NCBI GenBank assembly: GCA_016718845.1 | Contig: JADKCK010000053.1 | Coordinates: 1 to 47,969 of the forward strand | From: Sphingobacteriales bacterium | GTDB lineage: Bacteria; Bacteroidota; Bacteroidia; Chitinophagales; UBA2359 | Direction: 5' to 3' | Length of the DNA stretch: 47,969 nt | Part shown: positions 37,076 to 44,654 of the stretch, piece by piece | Layout: each line of letters begins with the position of its first letter | Numbering within the stretch: the stretch's first letter is position 1 | Program-made: the position numbers and the translations under genes | The notes under the pieces: generated by a model | Seen by the model: only the letters and a program-made list of their open reading frames with translations | The model's database searches: none | What the model was told of the DNA's origin: nothing

Positions 37076-37381
37076 AGTGGTGAGTGGTGTTTACAGGGGT
37101 ATGTTATCTGCAATTATAGTAATTGTATTTTGATACAGACACGGAAATGTTTTGATTGGGAGCTTGCTTTGCTTTGGGGGTGCCATAGACTGTGCAAATA
37201 GGGCAAACCAATAATCACCCCCAAAAAAAGACATATTCCGCGTTAAGCGGGGCAGGCGCAAGCTGTATAAATGGCTGATAGGCAGGTAGTTACCTCCACA
37301 GGCTTAAAAAATACAGTGCTTATCTATTTTCTACAATTATACCACAATTATTTTAGTGCAAAGCAAAGATACGACTTGTTA
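37076..37381. other. Intergenic gap between the Crp-type regulator and smpB, with one hairpin
   Basis: The only structure I see is a perfect 10-base inverted repeat, TTTGGGGGTG (37173-37182) with CACCCCCAAA (37216-37225). Its ends lack a U run on the minus strand, so it is a weak terminator candidate. A GGTAGTTACC palindrome lies near 37287. No tmRNA 3' end or T-loop is present, although smpB is next door. Confidence 0.4.
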
Positions 37382-37873
37382 TCAATAATCGTCTCTGTCT
37401 AAGGCTCGTTTTACGTCGCGCTCTTTGATACTATCGCGTTTGTCGTAGGCGTGTTTGCCTTTTACCAATGCAATTTCTATTTTAATCAATTGTCTGTCGC
37501 TTAGTAATATTTCTAGGGGTATTATTGAGTAGCCCCGTTCTTTTACTTTGGCTTCGAGTTTGCGCAGTTCGCGTTTTTTGAGTAGTAGTTTTCGTTCGCG
37601 TTTGCTTTCGTGGTTGTAAATAGTGCCGTGTGTGTACTCGGCTATGTGCATGTTACGTAGCCACAGCTCGCCCGATTTAAATAGGCAAAATGCGTCGCTC
37701 ATGTTTACTTTGCTTTTTTTAACCGATTTTACTTCGGTGCCTGCTAGCACTATGCCTGCTGTAAAACGTTGTTCTACAAAATACTCGTGAAATGCTTTTC
37801 GGTTTGATGCCAATATGGTTAGCTTGGGCGCGGCTTGGGCGTTTTTGTTGGCAGGTTTATTTTTGTTTTCCAT
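37382..37873 (-). CDS. smpB: SsrA-binding protein SmpB
   Basis: SmpB binds tmRNA and brings it to stalled ribosomes for trans-translation. The 163-aa product shows the family blocks NRKAFHEYF, GIVLAGTEVKSVKKSKVNMSDAF, GELWLRNMHIAEYTHG, RERKLLLKKRELRKLEAKVKERG and the C-terminal KGKHAYDKRDSIKERDVKRALDRDD, whose basic tail enters the decoding centre. The N-terminus is longer than in Escherichia coli (an Ala/Asn/Lys-rich stretch of about 18 residues). A promoter with TTCG and TATCTTTG lies just upstream. The tmRNA gene was not found in the window. Confidence 0.97.
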   Translation of the reverse strand: MENKNKPANKNAQAAPKLTILASNRKAFHEYFVEQRFTAGIVLAGTEVKSVKKSKVNMSDAFCLFKSGELWLRNMHIAEYTHGTIYNHESKRERKLLLKKRELRKLEAKVKERGYSIIPLEILLSDRQLIKIEIALVKGKHAYDKRDSIKERDVKRALDRDDY

Positions 37874-37927
37874 TGCGTAATTAGTTTTTTTTTAGTTTTT
37901 GGGTAGATTTGGTGCGGTTTGAACGTG

Positions 37928-37959
37928 CAAAGATAGTACATTGTTTGTAAAAAAACGAA
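37928..37959 (-). promoter_or_regulatory. Promoter for smpB (TTCG-N20-TATCTTTG)
   Basis: On the minus strand, TTCG (37956-37959; one base off TTTG) and TATCTTTG (37928-37935) are 20 bases apart, ending 54 bases before the smpB ATG. Confidence 0.55.
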
Positions 37960-38027
37960 CCATGTGCTATAACAATCAAATAAGGCAAAAAATTCCCGGA
38001 TTTTGTGTTTTTTTTGATGAAATGCAA

Positions 38028-38062
38028 AAAAGTGCGTTGAGCAAATGGCTCAACGCACTTTT
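38028..38062. terminator. Bidirectional terminator-like hairpin
   Basis: AAAAGTGCGTTGAGC (38028-38042) pairs perfectly with 38048-38062 across a 5-base loop (AAATG). It lies about 155 bases upstream of smpB; which transcript it ends is unclear. Confidence 0.55.
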
Positions 38063-38195
38063 GGGGTAAAAGGTGGTGTTTCTTCTGTTTTTTTGGGGGA
38101 TATGCGGCGATGATAGCTTGTTGGCTACAACGCAATTTGATAACGACATTGAAAAGTAGTAAAAAGTTACGTGCCATTTAGCCTACTTATAGGAC

Positions 38196-38260
38196 GTGAG
38201 CTTGTCGTAGTTCGACAAGCTCACTATGACCACGATGAAGTCATAGTGAATTTGTCGAAC
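38196..38260. repeat. Nested REP-like palindromes (TTCGACAAGCTCACTATGA family)
   Basis: GTGAGCTTGTCG (38196-38207) and CGACAAGCTCAC (38213-38224) form a perfect 12-base pair. The same right arm, extended (38210-38230), pairs with 38240-38260 over 21 positions with two mismatches. The core is identical to a ~21-base insertion at 836-857. Similar but degenerate GGTTCGGCAGGCTCAC words are at about 38549 and 38631. The family is of a type common in bacterial intergenic DNA. Confidence 0.7.
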
Positions 38261-38282
38261 TAAAAAAAATAAAAAACAACAA

Positions 38283-38404
38283 GAGACACAGAGAACACAG
38301 AGAAGAAGGAGTTTATGTTCTTTGCTATCTTGGTTACAAACTAAAAAATAACCAATAAAAAAGCGATGCCATGAAGAAAAAAATCTCTGTGTTCTCCGTG
38401 TCTC
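38283..38404. repeat. Inverted repeat of GAGACACAGAGAACACAGAG
   Basis: The 21-base arms at 38283-38303 and 38384-38404 differ at one position (GACACAGAG against GACACGGAG). About 80 bases lie between. The CTCTGTGTTCTCCGTGTCTC word is a recurrent intergenic repeat in many Bacteroidota and other genomes; its role is unknown. Confidence 0.6.
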
Positions 38405-38610
38405 CGTTGTAAACAAAAAAAGCTCTGTGGTAAATTAAAAAAACAAGTAATAATATGGAGTAGTTTTAGCAACCATTTACCACTTTTCAATGTCTGCATT
38501 AAAATGGTATTTTGGTGGCGCAAACTTGTTGTTTTGCGGGCAGACAATGGTTCGGCAGGCTCACTAACCGTAGTACTAAATGTAGCACCAATCTAAGTAG
38601 TGTTTCAAGT

Positions 38611-38803
38611 TAATACTGTCGGATATTATGGTTCGGCAAACCCATTATAATCGGTAAATTAGCAACATCTGTTTGTCTGTTTTTTATGGATAAATACCCA
38701 TATTACACCCCTAACAGGGCTGAAAATACGTTTATCTACCTCTTTGCTACCCATATCACGCCCCTAACGGGGCTAAAAGTGCCGACTTTATCCGACAGTA
38801 TTA
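38611..38803. mobile_element. MITE-like element with 15-base perfect terminal inverted repeats
   Basis: TAATACTGTCGGATA (38611-38625) and its exact complement (38789-38803) flank about 163 bases. Inside are two copies of a CATATTACACCCCTAACAGGG-like unit (38698-38720 and 38753-38775), each with a CCCC/GGGG hairpin. No reading frame is present. The ends and size are those of a non-autonomous element, but no transposase or target duplication was confirmed. Confidence 0.55.
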
Positions 38804-38907
38804 AATGGATAGACTACTAAGCACCGAATATGGAACTGCGCGAAGCAAGTGCATTTTATTTGCTTATTGTTGTTTATCCCAAAAGTGTTTTGGAGGGCTA
38901 CCAAAAA

Positions 38908-40155
38908 TTATTTTACTAATTTTTTGAGTGCCAAACTTAGCGCTGTTTTTGATAGGTTGACCTTTGAGGTGTTTAGTTTGTAGGCATCGAACATGGCATC
39001 TCGGATGGTGTTGGATATGTCGTTAAACATTGCCTCGTCCGACATTTCTACATCGCGGCTTTGCATTAGGTAGGCAAATAGGCGTGCCATGCCGCAGTTG
39101 GCGATAAAATCGGGGATAACGCCGCAAATTTGGTCGGCATATTGGTGTGTTTCGCCAAAAAACAGGTCGGTATCTTGGAAAGGGTCGTTGGCACCGCAGC
39201 TAATGCACTGTAAGCCGTTTTTCAACAAACTTTCTATTTGCGATTTATGCACTAGTTTCGAGGCGGCTCCGGGTATAAACACGTCGTTTTCTAGTTCCCA
39301 GATTTGTTTGTTGGCTTCGGCAAAGGGTATCAAATCGGGGTGCGAGTTGGCGGCAATGCGGTTGCCGTCGCGTTTTACAAACAGTTGTTTTACCTCGTCG
39401 AAACTTAAACCGTTTGGGCGAATAATGCCAAAGTCGCGGTCTATGATACCTACAATTTTTGCGCCTTCTTGTGCCAAATAGTAACCTGCTGCGCCTGCCA
39501 CATTGCCCCAGCCTTGTATAACAATGCGTTTATCAACTAGGCTTGTTTGGCGGTAAATGTCGAAGTAATGGCGGATAGATTCGGCAACGCCATAGCCAGT
39601 AATCATGTCTGCCGAGCGGTATTTTAAGCCACTGTCTAAGGGGGTAAAACGTGCGTCTTCTAACACCTTAGATACGCCATAGCGCAACTGCCCTATAAGG
39701 TGTATTTTTTCGTTGTCGCGTGGCTGAAAGTGTCCGTTTACTACGCCCTCTTGTGGGTGCCACAAGCCAAGGTCTTCGGTAATAGGTATTACTTCGTGTA
39801 CCTCGTCTATGTTAAGGTCGCCGCCGGTGCCGTAGTAGTGCTTAAGTAAAGGCGTAACGGCAGCAAACCAACGTTTTAGCACATCGCGTTTGCGGGGGTC
39901 GGCGGGGTCAAAGTTAATGCCCGATTTAGCCCCGCCAATAGCCGGACCCGATACCGAGAATTTTATTTCCATGATTTTTGCCAACGATTCAACCTCGTTT
40001 CGGTTTAAGCCCTTGCGCATACGTGTGCCGCCGCCTGCTGCGCCGCCGCGCAACGAGTTAATTACTACCCAACCTTCGGCTTCGGTTTCGGTGTCGTGCC
40101 ATTCAAATACTACTGCCGGCGGGCGGCTGCGGTATTTGTTTAGTAATGTATCCAT
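38908..40155 (-). CDS. Glu/Leu/Phe/Val dehydrogenase family amino-acid dehydrogenase
   Basis: NAD(P)-dependent oxidative deamination of an amino acid to a 2-oxo acid plus ammonia, in the cytoplasm. The 415-aa protein has the dimerisation segment, the catalytic Lys77 in GPAIGGAKSGI, Asp113 in YGTGGDLNIDEVHEV, and the NAD fold at GWGNVAGAAGYYLAQEGAKIVGIID (215-239). The CISCGANDPF and PDFIANCGM blocks close the domain. It is shorter than hexameric GDH (about 450 aa) and closer to Leu/Val-type and Bacteroidota single-domain forms; the substrate is unclear (Glu, Leu or Val). It stands alone in a repeat-rich stretch, with hairpins at 40223-40338 upstream. Confidence 0.9.
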   Translation of the reverse strand: MDTLLNKYRSRPPAVVFEWHDTETEAEGWVVINSLRGGAAGGGTRMRKGLNRNEVESLAKIMEIKFSVSGPAIGGAKSGINFDPADPRKRDVLKRWFAAVTPLLKHYYGTGGDLNIDEVHEVIPITEDLGLWHPQEGVVNGHFQPRDNEKIHLIGQLRYGVSKVLEDARFTPLDSGLKYRSADMITGYGVAESIRHYFDIYRQTSLVDKRIVIQGWGNVAGAAGYYLAQEGAKIVGIIDRDFGIIRPNGLSFDEVKQLFVKRDGNRIAANSHPDLIPFAEANKQIWELENDVFIPGAASKLVHKSQIESLLKNGLQCISCGANDPFQDTDLFFGETHQYADQICGVIPDFIANCGMARLFAYLMQSRDVEMSDEAMFNDISNTIRDAMFDAYKLNTSKVNLSKTALSLALKKLVK

Positions 40156-40222
40156 TGTGTATTTTTTTGTGATTTTTATTTAGTAATAAGTTGTAGTGTA
40201 TTGATTGTTTAGGCTCGCTATA

Positions 40223-40338
40223 TAAAATAGCCTAATAGTTTTGTGGTTTGTTAGTGGTAGGTAGGCTATTTTATTTTGGGGGTACTACAACATTTTTTGT
40301 GGATTTTATCAGTTTAAACCCAACCCTACTGATAAAAT
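40223..40338. repeat. Two successive hairpins upstream of the dehydrogenase
   Basis: TAAAATAGCCT (40223-40233) pairs with AGGCTATTTTA (40263-40273), and ATTTTATCAGT (40303-40313) with ACTGATAAAAT (40328-40338); both 11-base arms are perfect. A T run follows the first on the + strand. They lie between divergent transcription start regions and could be leader structures, terminators or repeat fragments. Confidence 0.4.
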
Positions 40339-40480
40339 GGATTACATTACCCACAATCTTTATTGCAGTGCCATTTGGGGTAAATGGTTTGGCAAGGGCT
40401 AATAAAGGTGGGCATTAGGCAGCATAAAACCGTTTGGTACCACTTAACTTGATACAAAGCCACAAGTTACATTAACTACC

Positions 40481-40520
40481 AAACTGCCATAGCAAAGCTA
40501 AACGTTGTTAGTGGCAGTTT
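40481..40520 (-). repeat. Post-gene hairpin/spacer after DUF6624 gene, CCACTAACA type
   Basis: AAACTGCCA (40481-40489) pairs with TGGCAGTTT (40512-40520) immediately after the stop codon at 40521. Read on the minus strand it starts CTGCCACTAACAACGTTTAGC...TGGCAG, which resembles the segments after the two accessory genes at 44975 and 46253. It ends in T on the plus strand and could double as a terminator. Confidence 0.45.
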
Positions 40521-41120
40521 TTATTTTATCCAGCCTACTGATTTTTTCCATTTTTCCATTTCTATTTTTCGTTTTTCAAAATCTGTCGGCGGTAATTGAT
40601 TTTCATTTTTTGCCTGCTTTCTTATAATTTCGGTCTGTTTTTCAAGACTGTTAAGTCCGATAGAATTTCTTCTTAGGTTTACTTTTATCAAGTCGTCAAA
40701 ATTGTTTGGGTTTAATTCTCCGTTTTCGTCCCAATCAAATTGAGTTCCATAAAGTTGAGGTTTATTCTCAAATACGGCTATTCTGTCTGTCAAGTAAGCT
40801 AAGTTCTTTTTATTTGCTTGGTCATCTGGTACTTGTTCTTCTAATAGTTTTGCGCATTTTTTCATAAAAACAGGTTGCCCTATTGAATGTTGAATAATTA
40901 ACCAAGTGGCTTCACTGCCTTCTTTGCCTACTTTGTCAATTGTTGGATAACCTATTTGGTCAATAATGTCATTTAATATTTTGGTGTTTTGCTTGTGCAG
41001 TTTCGCCATTTCTTCGTTATATCCCTCACTAAGTTGCCCACTTTTAACTAGTTTGCTTCTTAGCGCTAAGTCGGCATTTTTTAGTTTAACAATTATTTCT
41101 GCAATACCTTTGTGTTTCAT
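40521..41120 (-). CDS. DUF6624 family protein
   Basis: A 199-aa cytosolic-looking protein. The helical N-terminus (residues about 1-70) precedes the block IGYPTIDKVGKEGSEATWLIIQHSIGQPVFMKKCAKLL, then NLAYLTDRIAVFENKPQLYGTQFDWDENGEL, which I recognise as the DUF6624 pattern (GWP...G..A...AWLI.QHA...A.L.DRI...G..QxYGTQ). No biochemical function is assigned to that family. It lies in an AT-rich repeat belt, has no operon partner and is probably an accessory gene. Confidence 0.7.
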   Translation of the reverse strand: MKHKGIAEIIVKLKNADLALRSKLVKSGQLSEGYNEEMAKLHKQNTKILNDIIDQIGYPTIDKVGKEGSEATWLIIQHSIGQPVFMKKCAKLLEEQVPDDQANKKNLAYLTDRIAVFENKPQLYGTQFDWDENGELNPNNFDDLIKVNLRRNSIGLNSLEKQTEIIRKQAKNENQLPPTDFEKRKIEMEKWKKSVGWIK

Positions 41121-41324
41121 TATTTAAATGCTGTTGTTCTTTAAAATAGCAATACGGTATGGTTTGTTGTTAGTTTCATTGTTTCAAACAATACAGGCTT
41201 GTTTTAGTGTGTTTAAGGCTTTTAAATAGTTGTAAAAATTGCAGTTAATGGTCTTGTACATAGTGGTATTATTTGAATTTATAAAGCTGACCAAAATCAT
41301 GTTTTTTACTGATGCTTATCATAG
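41121..41324. other. Upstream intergenic DNA of the DUF6624 gene, nothing recognised
   Basis: About 200 bases, AT-rich, with no frame or strong hairpin. The accessory belt continues to 42404 with a promoter/small RNA, a decayed gene and a MITE-like element listed separately. Confidence 0.4.
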
Positions 41325-41326
41325 TT

Positions 41327-41352
41327 GAGCAACAAATAAGCTTGTACCTTTG
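41327..41352 (+). promoter_or_regulatory. Promoter for candidate small RNA (TTG...TACCTTTG)
   Basis: TTG near 41327 and TACCTTTG at 41345-41352 are separated by about 17 bases, a little short of the usual 19-21. The -7 box is perfect. No protein start follows. Confidence 0.45.
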
Positions 41353-41358
41353 CACCGT

Positions 41359-41522
41359 TAAACAATAGGTAGTGGCTGTAAGCTAAAATTACAAATTACC
41401 TGATTGTTGTTGAAGTTTATAAGTATTTTTTCGTGAATGTAATTAAAAAGGTGTGTTAAGGTAATTCCGTAGTTTCTTGTTCCGCAAAGTTAAGTTGAAA
41501 AACTTACTTTGCGGATTTTTAT
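41359..41522 (+). ncRNA. Candidate ~160-nt small RNA with 5' hairpin and terminator
   Basis: A consensus -7 element (TACCTTTG, 41345-41352) is followed by no reading frame but by a 5' stem, AACAATAGGTA near 41361 with TTACCTGATTGTT near 41397-41409, an AT-rich middle, and a strong terminator: CCGCAAAG(T)TAAGTT (41482-41496) pairing with AACTTACTTTGCGG (41501-41514), then ATTTTTATTTTT. A self-contained promoter-to-terminator unit of this size suggests a non-coding RNA. A 6S-like RNA is one possibility, but the central bubble is not evident. I do not recognise it as a known family. Confidence 0.45.
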
Positions 41523-41902
41523 TTTTGGATAAAAAAAAAGCGCTATTTTTACGTTTCATGAAACCCCAAAAATAAAGTTGGTTTAAGAACGGGCAATGGA
41601 TAGCAAAAAATAGTTGGCAATTTGGGTATTGGCGTTTTTTAGTGTAAAATTGGTTTATTGTTTGGCAGCAATGGGTTAGAAGTTTTGTTTGGGATAGTTA
41701 CGAAGAAAAAATAATTATTAAGCAGATGCTTGTTTAATTACTACAAAAGGCATAAAAATGTTTTATTTGGGGTGTTTGTTTGCCGATGAGGGTTTAAAAA
41801 AAACTGCTTCTAACGGATTGTGTGGTTTTAAATTTAGCCGTTTTTTCTTGAAATAATGGGCTTAACAGTTTGTATGAATTTTAAAAGGTGATGTAGGTAT
41901 TT

Positions 41903-42141
41903 AAATCTTGTCAATCCTGCAATCCTGTTGACTAAATTTTTGTTTTTGTGTAAAGTCTAAATTTGCGTTTAACTTCTACCGAACGCCCAAAATTGATAAG
42001 CAATCCGATATCTATTTGTGTAGTAAGATATCTATTGCTTTTAGTTCAAGAATAATCGTGTGACCATTAGTTTGACGCAACCTTTTGTTAGTTCTTCGTG
42101 TTGCATGTGTTTTTGACAGGATTACAAGATTAACAAGATTT
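41903..42141 (-). pseudogene. Decayed GxxExxxR-type gene between AATCTTGT...CCTGT inverted repeats
   Basis: On the minus strand the tail QIDIGLLINFGRSVEVKRK (about 42018-41962) and stop at 41932 match the C-terminus of GxxExxxR proteins (PD-(D/E)XK-like), and GHTIILELKAIDI just upstream (about 42066-42030) matches their catalytic strand (ELKA), separated by a frameshift and a stop. The 5' two-thirds are gone. Flanking copies of a 26-base word (41903-41928 and 42116-42141) are inverted, 23 of 26 matching. The family is often flanked by this type of repeat. Confidence 0.6.
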
Positions 42142-42152
42142 GATTTTTATTC

Positions 42153-42348
42153 TTTCTGCTTCTAATGGATTATGTGGTTTGAGTTTCAAAGTTTATTTTC
42201 GGGTTGAAATGCAGCTAAATGAAGCAATTTTATCAAATAAATACTCAAAACTTGAACTATCTTTGCTAAAAAAAACGAAAATTAAGTTATTTGCCCCCAA
42301 ATACAGGTACTTTGAGTTGCAAACCACACAATCCGTTAGAAACAGAAA
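42153..42348. mobile_element. MITE-like element with 39-base imperfect terminal inverted repeats
   Basis: The left end (42153-42191) and right end (42310-42348) share TTTCTG-TTCTAA-GGATT-TGTGGTTT and further bases, about 33 of 39 matching. A third copy of the end (ACTGCTTCTAACGGATTGTG, 41803-41828) lies 350 bases upstream in the same direction as the left end. No transposase. A long frame across 42140-42505 crosses both ends and looks spurious. Confidence 0.55.
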
Positions 42349-42349
42349 A

Positions 42350-42386
42350 AAAACAGCCGAACGATATGAGCGTTCGGCTGTTTTGA
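42350..42386 (-). terminator. Terminator of the bS6-bS18-bL9 operon
   Basis: AAAACAGCCGAACG (42350-42363) pairs perfectly with 42371-42384 over 14 bases, with an AT loop. On the minus strand it follows the bL9 stop at 42405 by about 20 bases and runs into a T stretch. Confidence 0.8.
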
Positions 42387-42404
42387 GAGATAGAGCAACA
42401 GCGC

Positions 42405-42851
42405 TTATTCGGCTATTACTTCAAATTCTATGTCGGCGTGCATGTTTTCGGCAAAGCGAACACGGGCTTTATGTAAGCCCAATACTTTTACATCGTCGAG
42501 GATAGTTACGCGGCGGCGGTCAACCTCAATACCTAATTGCTGATTGATAGCATCGGCAAGTTGAATGTTGGTAACGCTACCAAATATTTTGTCCGAGCCA
42601 CCAACTTTGGCACCTACCGTAACGGTTTTAGCTTTAACGCGCTCGATAAGGGCTTCGATTTGGTGGATATTTTTGGCTTCTTTGGCAGAAATTTGTTTTT
42701 TGCGTTCGCCAATAGTGGCTTTGTTGGCAGGTGTTGCCAAGATAGCCATTTTTTGTGGAATAAGGTAGTTACGACCATAACCCGGCTTAACGCTAACGGT
42801 ATCAAATTGGTCGCCTAAGCCCTTTACGTCTTGTAATAAAAGGATGTCCAT
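42405..42851 (-). CDS. rplI: 50S ribosomal protein bL9
   Basis: A 148-aa protein with the bL9 N-domain (MDILLLQDVKGLGDQFDTVSVKPGYGRNYLIP), the long connecting helix (ISAKEAKNIHQIEALIERVKAKTVTVGAKV) and the C-domain (GGSDKIFGSVTNIQLADAI...RRVTILDDVKVLGLHKARVRF). It binds 23S rRNA near the L1 stalk. It is the last gene of the operon, 19 bases after rpsR, and is followed by a terminator. Confidence 0.98.
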   Translation of the reverse strand: MDILLLQDVKGLGDQFDTVSVKPGYGRNYLIPQKMAILATPANKATIGERKKQISAKEAKNIHQIEALIERVKAKTVTVGAKVGGSDKIFGSVTNIQLADAINQQLGIEVDRRRVTILDDVKVLGLHKARVRFAENMHADIEFEVIAE

Positions 42852-42870
42852 GTTGTGTTAGTGTTATTGG

Positions 42871-43137
42871 TTATTTTAAAAGGTCGGTTAAATAAGGCAA
42901 TAAAGCTATTTGGCGGGCGCGTTTGATGGCTTGTGCCACGCGGCGCTGAAATTTAAGCGAGTTGCCCGACAAACGACGTGGAAGGATTTTGCCTTGGTCG
43001 TTAATAAATTTCAACAAAAACTCGGGGTCTTTGTAATCAATGTAGCGAATACCGGCTTTTTTGAAGCGGCAGTATTTTTTTTGACGGTGCGCAATTTTAG
43101 GCGACGTCAGAAAGCGGATTTCTTTGTTTGCACTCAT
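42871..43137 (-). CDS. rpsR: 30S ribosomal protein bS18
   Basis: An 88-aa protein with the bS18 core: KYCRFKKAGIRYIDYKDPEFLLKFINDQGKILPRRLSGNSLKFQRRVAQAIKRARQIALLPY. It packs with bS6 on the platform of the 30S subunit. It lies between rpsF (3 bases upstream) and rplI. Confidence 0.98.
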   Translation of the reverse strand: MSANKEIRFLTSPKIAHRQKKYCRFKKAGIRYIDYKDPEFLLKFINDQGKILPRRLSGNSLKFQRRVAQAIKRARQIALLPYLTDLLK

Positions 43138-43140
43138 GGT

Positions 43141-43524
43141 TTATGCCTCCTCTTGTTTTTGTGGTTCTTCACTTGCTTCGGTTTTTCGGTTGCGACCAAT
43201 TAAACCGTTGCGTTTCTTGTCGTTGTAAATAACCGCATGTTTGTCGAGGGCGATGGTCATGAAGCGCAAAATGCTTTCGTTACGTTTGTAAAGTACTTCC
43301 ATTTTTGCTACTGCATCGTCTTTTGCCTGGTACTCTGTTACGAGGTAGATACCAGTCGTTTTTTTCTTTATGGGATATGCCATTTGGCGCAAACCCCAAA
43401 AGTCCTCGTGTACGATTTCGGCTCCTACGGCTTGCAAATCATTGCGGTGTTTGCTCACCATGTTTCTCACCTCGTCCTCCGTTAGGGTCGGGGTAAAAAT
43501 CAATACGTTTTCGTAAGACTTCAT
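43141..43524 (-). CDS. rpsF: 30S ribosomal protein bS6
   Basis: A 127-aa protein with the bS6 pattern: MKSYENVLIFTPTLTEDEVRNMV, GAEIVHEDFWGLRQMAYPIKKKTTGIYLVTEYQA, and FMTIALDKHA. The C-terminal tail (residues about 108-127) is acidic and Lys/Glu-rich (RKTEASEEPQKQEEA). First gene of the operon. A -7 box lies at 43576. Confidence 0.98.
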   Translation of the reverse strand: MKSYENVLIFTPTLTEDEVRNMVSKHRNDLQAVGAEIVHEDFWGLRQMAYPIKKKTTGIYLVTEYQAKDDAVAKMEVLYKRNESILRFMTIALDKHAVIYNDKKRNGLIGRNRKTEASEEPQKQEEA

Positions 43525-43575
43525 TTGTGTCTTGTTATCGGATTAAAAAAATTCTTCTTTCGCTTTAAGCGGGCG

Positions 43576-43583
43576 CAAAGGTA
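43576..43583 (-). promoter_or_regulatory. -7 element (TACCTTTG) for the bS6 operon
   Basis: On the minus strand TACCTTTG lies about 52 bases before the rpsF ATG and fits the -7 consensus; the upstream -33 region is T-rich without an exact TTTG at the right distance. Confidence 0.5.
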
Positions 43584-43670
43584 CGCGCTTTTTTGTCGAA
43601 ATTCTATACAATCACAAAAAAAATTTTGCTGCCATGTAATTATTGTCTAACTTTGAGGTCTAATTGGCTT

Positions 43671-43678
43671 AATTTTGC
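43671..43678 (+). promoter_or_regulatory. -7-like element for the secreted Ig-like protein
   Basis: TAATTTTG fits TAnnTTTG, 32 bases before the ATG at 43711. TAACTTTG at 43650 is an alternative. Confidence 0.4.
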
Positions 43679-43710
43679 CAAATTTCTTAAAATTTTTCAA
43701 AAACAACACC

Positions 43711-44640
43711 ATGTTAAAAAAAACGGTTCCTATTTTTGTTTTTTTTGCTTTGTTAAGTCTGGGGGCTTATGCCCAAGAAACTAAAAAAGCCCACAAGCCC
43801 AATCCGCAAAACGACACCCTTGTTTTGCAAACCACCAAAGGGCAGTTGCACAATATTTTGGTGAATGATTACATTGACCAAACGTATCATCCCAAAAAAT
43901 TTACCATTACCACGCCGCCCAAAGGCAAAGCCGAGGTGCAAAGCGATGGGGGTATTGATAAATTGTTTTACACACCCATACCCGAGGGCAACGACGACGA
44001 CGTGCTAACCTACAAAATTTGCGATTCCGATGGGCAATGTGCCGAGGCTACGGTAGTTATAATTAAATGTATAGCTACACAAGGGGCTTTCCCGACGGTC
44101 GAGAAAAAAGTGATTCATAAGGGCGAAAGTTTAACCTACGATTTTGCAAATGTAGTAATACGCCCCTCGAAAATACCTAACCGTGGTACATTTATATTTA
44201 ACGACGATAGTACACAAGTAATATACGTACCTGCCAAAGGGGTAACAGGCGAAGACCGTTTTGGTTTTGATACCTACTCGCGCAAAAAACTTTGTGGGTA
44301 TACTTACCAAAAAGGCATTAGCGTAATTGTGCAAGTAATACCTCCCGACGACGAAAACAAACCACCCTTAGCCGTAGCCGACCTAATAACCATTGTGGGC
44401 GCTAAAAAAACCGAGTTTAATGTGCTTGACAACGACTCGGACCCCGAAGATAACCTACACAAAAAAATAGAGAAATTGAGCAAAGCCAAAGGGGGCAAAA
44501 TCAAATACTCGTCGAAAGGCGATATTACCTATACGCCGAGCAAAGATTTTTATGGCACCGAAAACCTAACCTACGAAGTTTGCGATTACAACAACGCCTG
44601 CTCGACAGGTACTATAACCATTAAAGTAAAGAAAAAATAA
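43711..44640 (+). CDS. Secreted cadherin/Ig-like domain protein
   Basis: ATG 43711 begins a signal peptide, MLKKTVPIFVFFALLSLGAYAQ; a TTG 36 bases upstream only extends it. The 309-aa product has three beta-sandwich repeats. The third is the clearest: PLAVADLITIVGAKKTEFNVLDNDSD, then GDITYTPSKDFYGTENLTYEVCDYNNACSTGTITI, a pattern of bacterial cadherin-like and tandem Ig-like domains (LNDxD, YTPxxxFxGxDxLTYxVxDxxG). The first repeat has YTPIPEGNDDDVLTYKICDSDGQCAEATVVI. Ca2+ sites are possible (DNDSD) but not proven. It has no T9SS sorting domain, so it may be periplasmic. A terminator follows directly. Confidence 0.8.
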   Translation: MLKKTVPIFVFFALLSLGAYAQETKKAHKPNPQNDTLVLQTTKGQLHNILVNDYIDQTYHPKKFTITTPPKGKAEVQSDGGIDKLFYTPIPEGNDDDVLTYKICDSDGQCAEATVVIIKCIATQGAFPTVEKKVIHKGESLTYDFANVVIRPSKIPNRGTFIFNDDSTQVIYVPAKGVTGEDRFGFDTYSRKKLCGYTYQKGISVIVQVIPPDDENKPPLAVADLITIVGAKKTEFNVLDNDSDPEDNLHKKIEKLSKAKGGKIKYSSKGDITYTPSKDFYGTENLTYEVCDYNNACSTGTITIKVKKK

Positions 44641-44654
44641 CACCCAAACCACAA

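Noticed and set aside
37076..37381. tmRNA (ssrA) gene next to smpB
   Set aside because: No GGTTCGA T-loop, CCA end, or tag-encoding frame; only a hairpin and AT-rich sequence.
37881..38547. Several 60-100-codon minus-strand frames before smpB
   Set aside because: They run through REP palindromes and the GAGACACAG inverted repeat and have no protein-like composition.
42140..42505. 121-codon + strand protein across the MITE and bL9
   Set aside because: It crosses both MITE ends, the terminator and the end of rplI antisense; composition is not protein-like.
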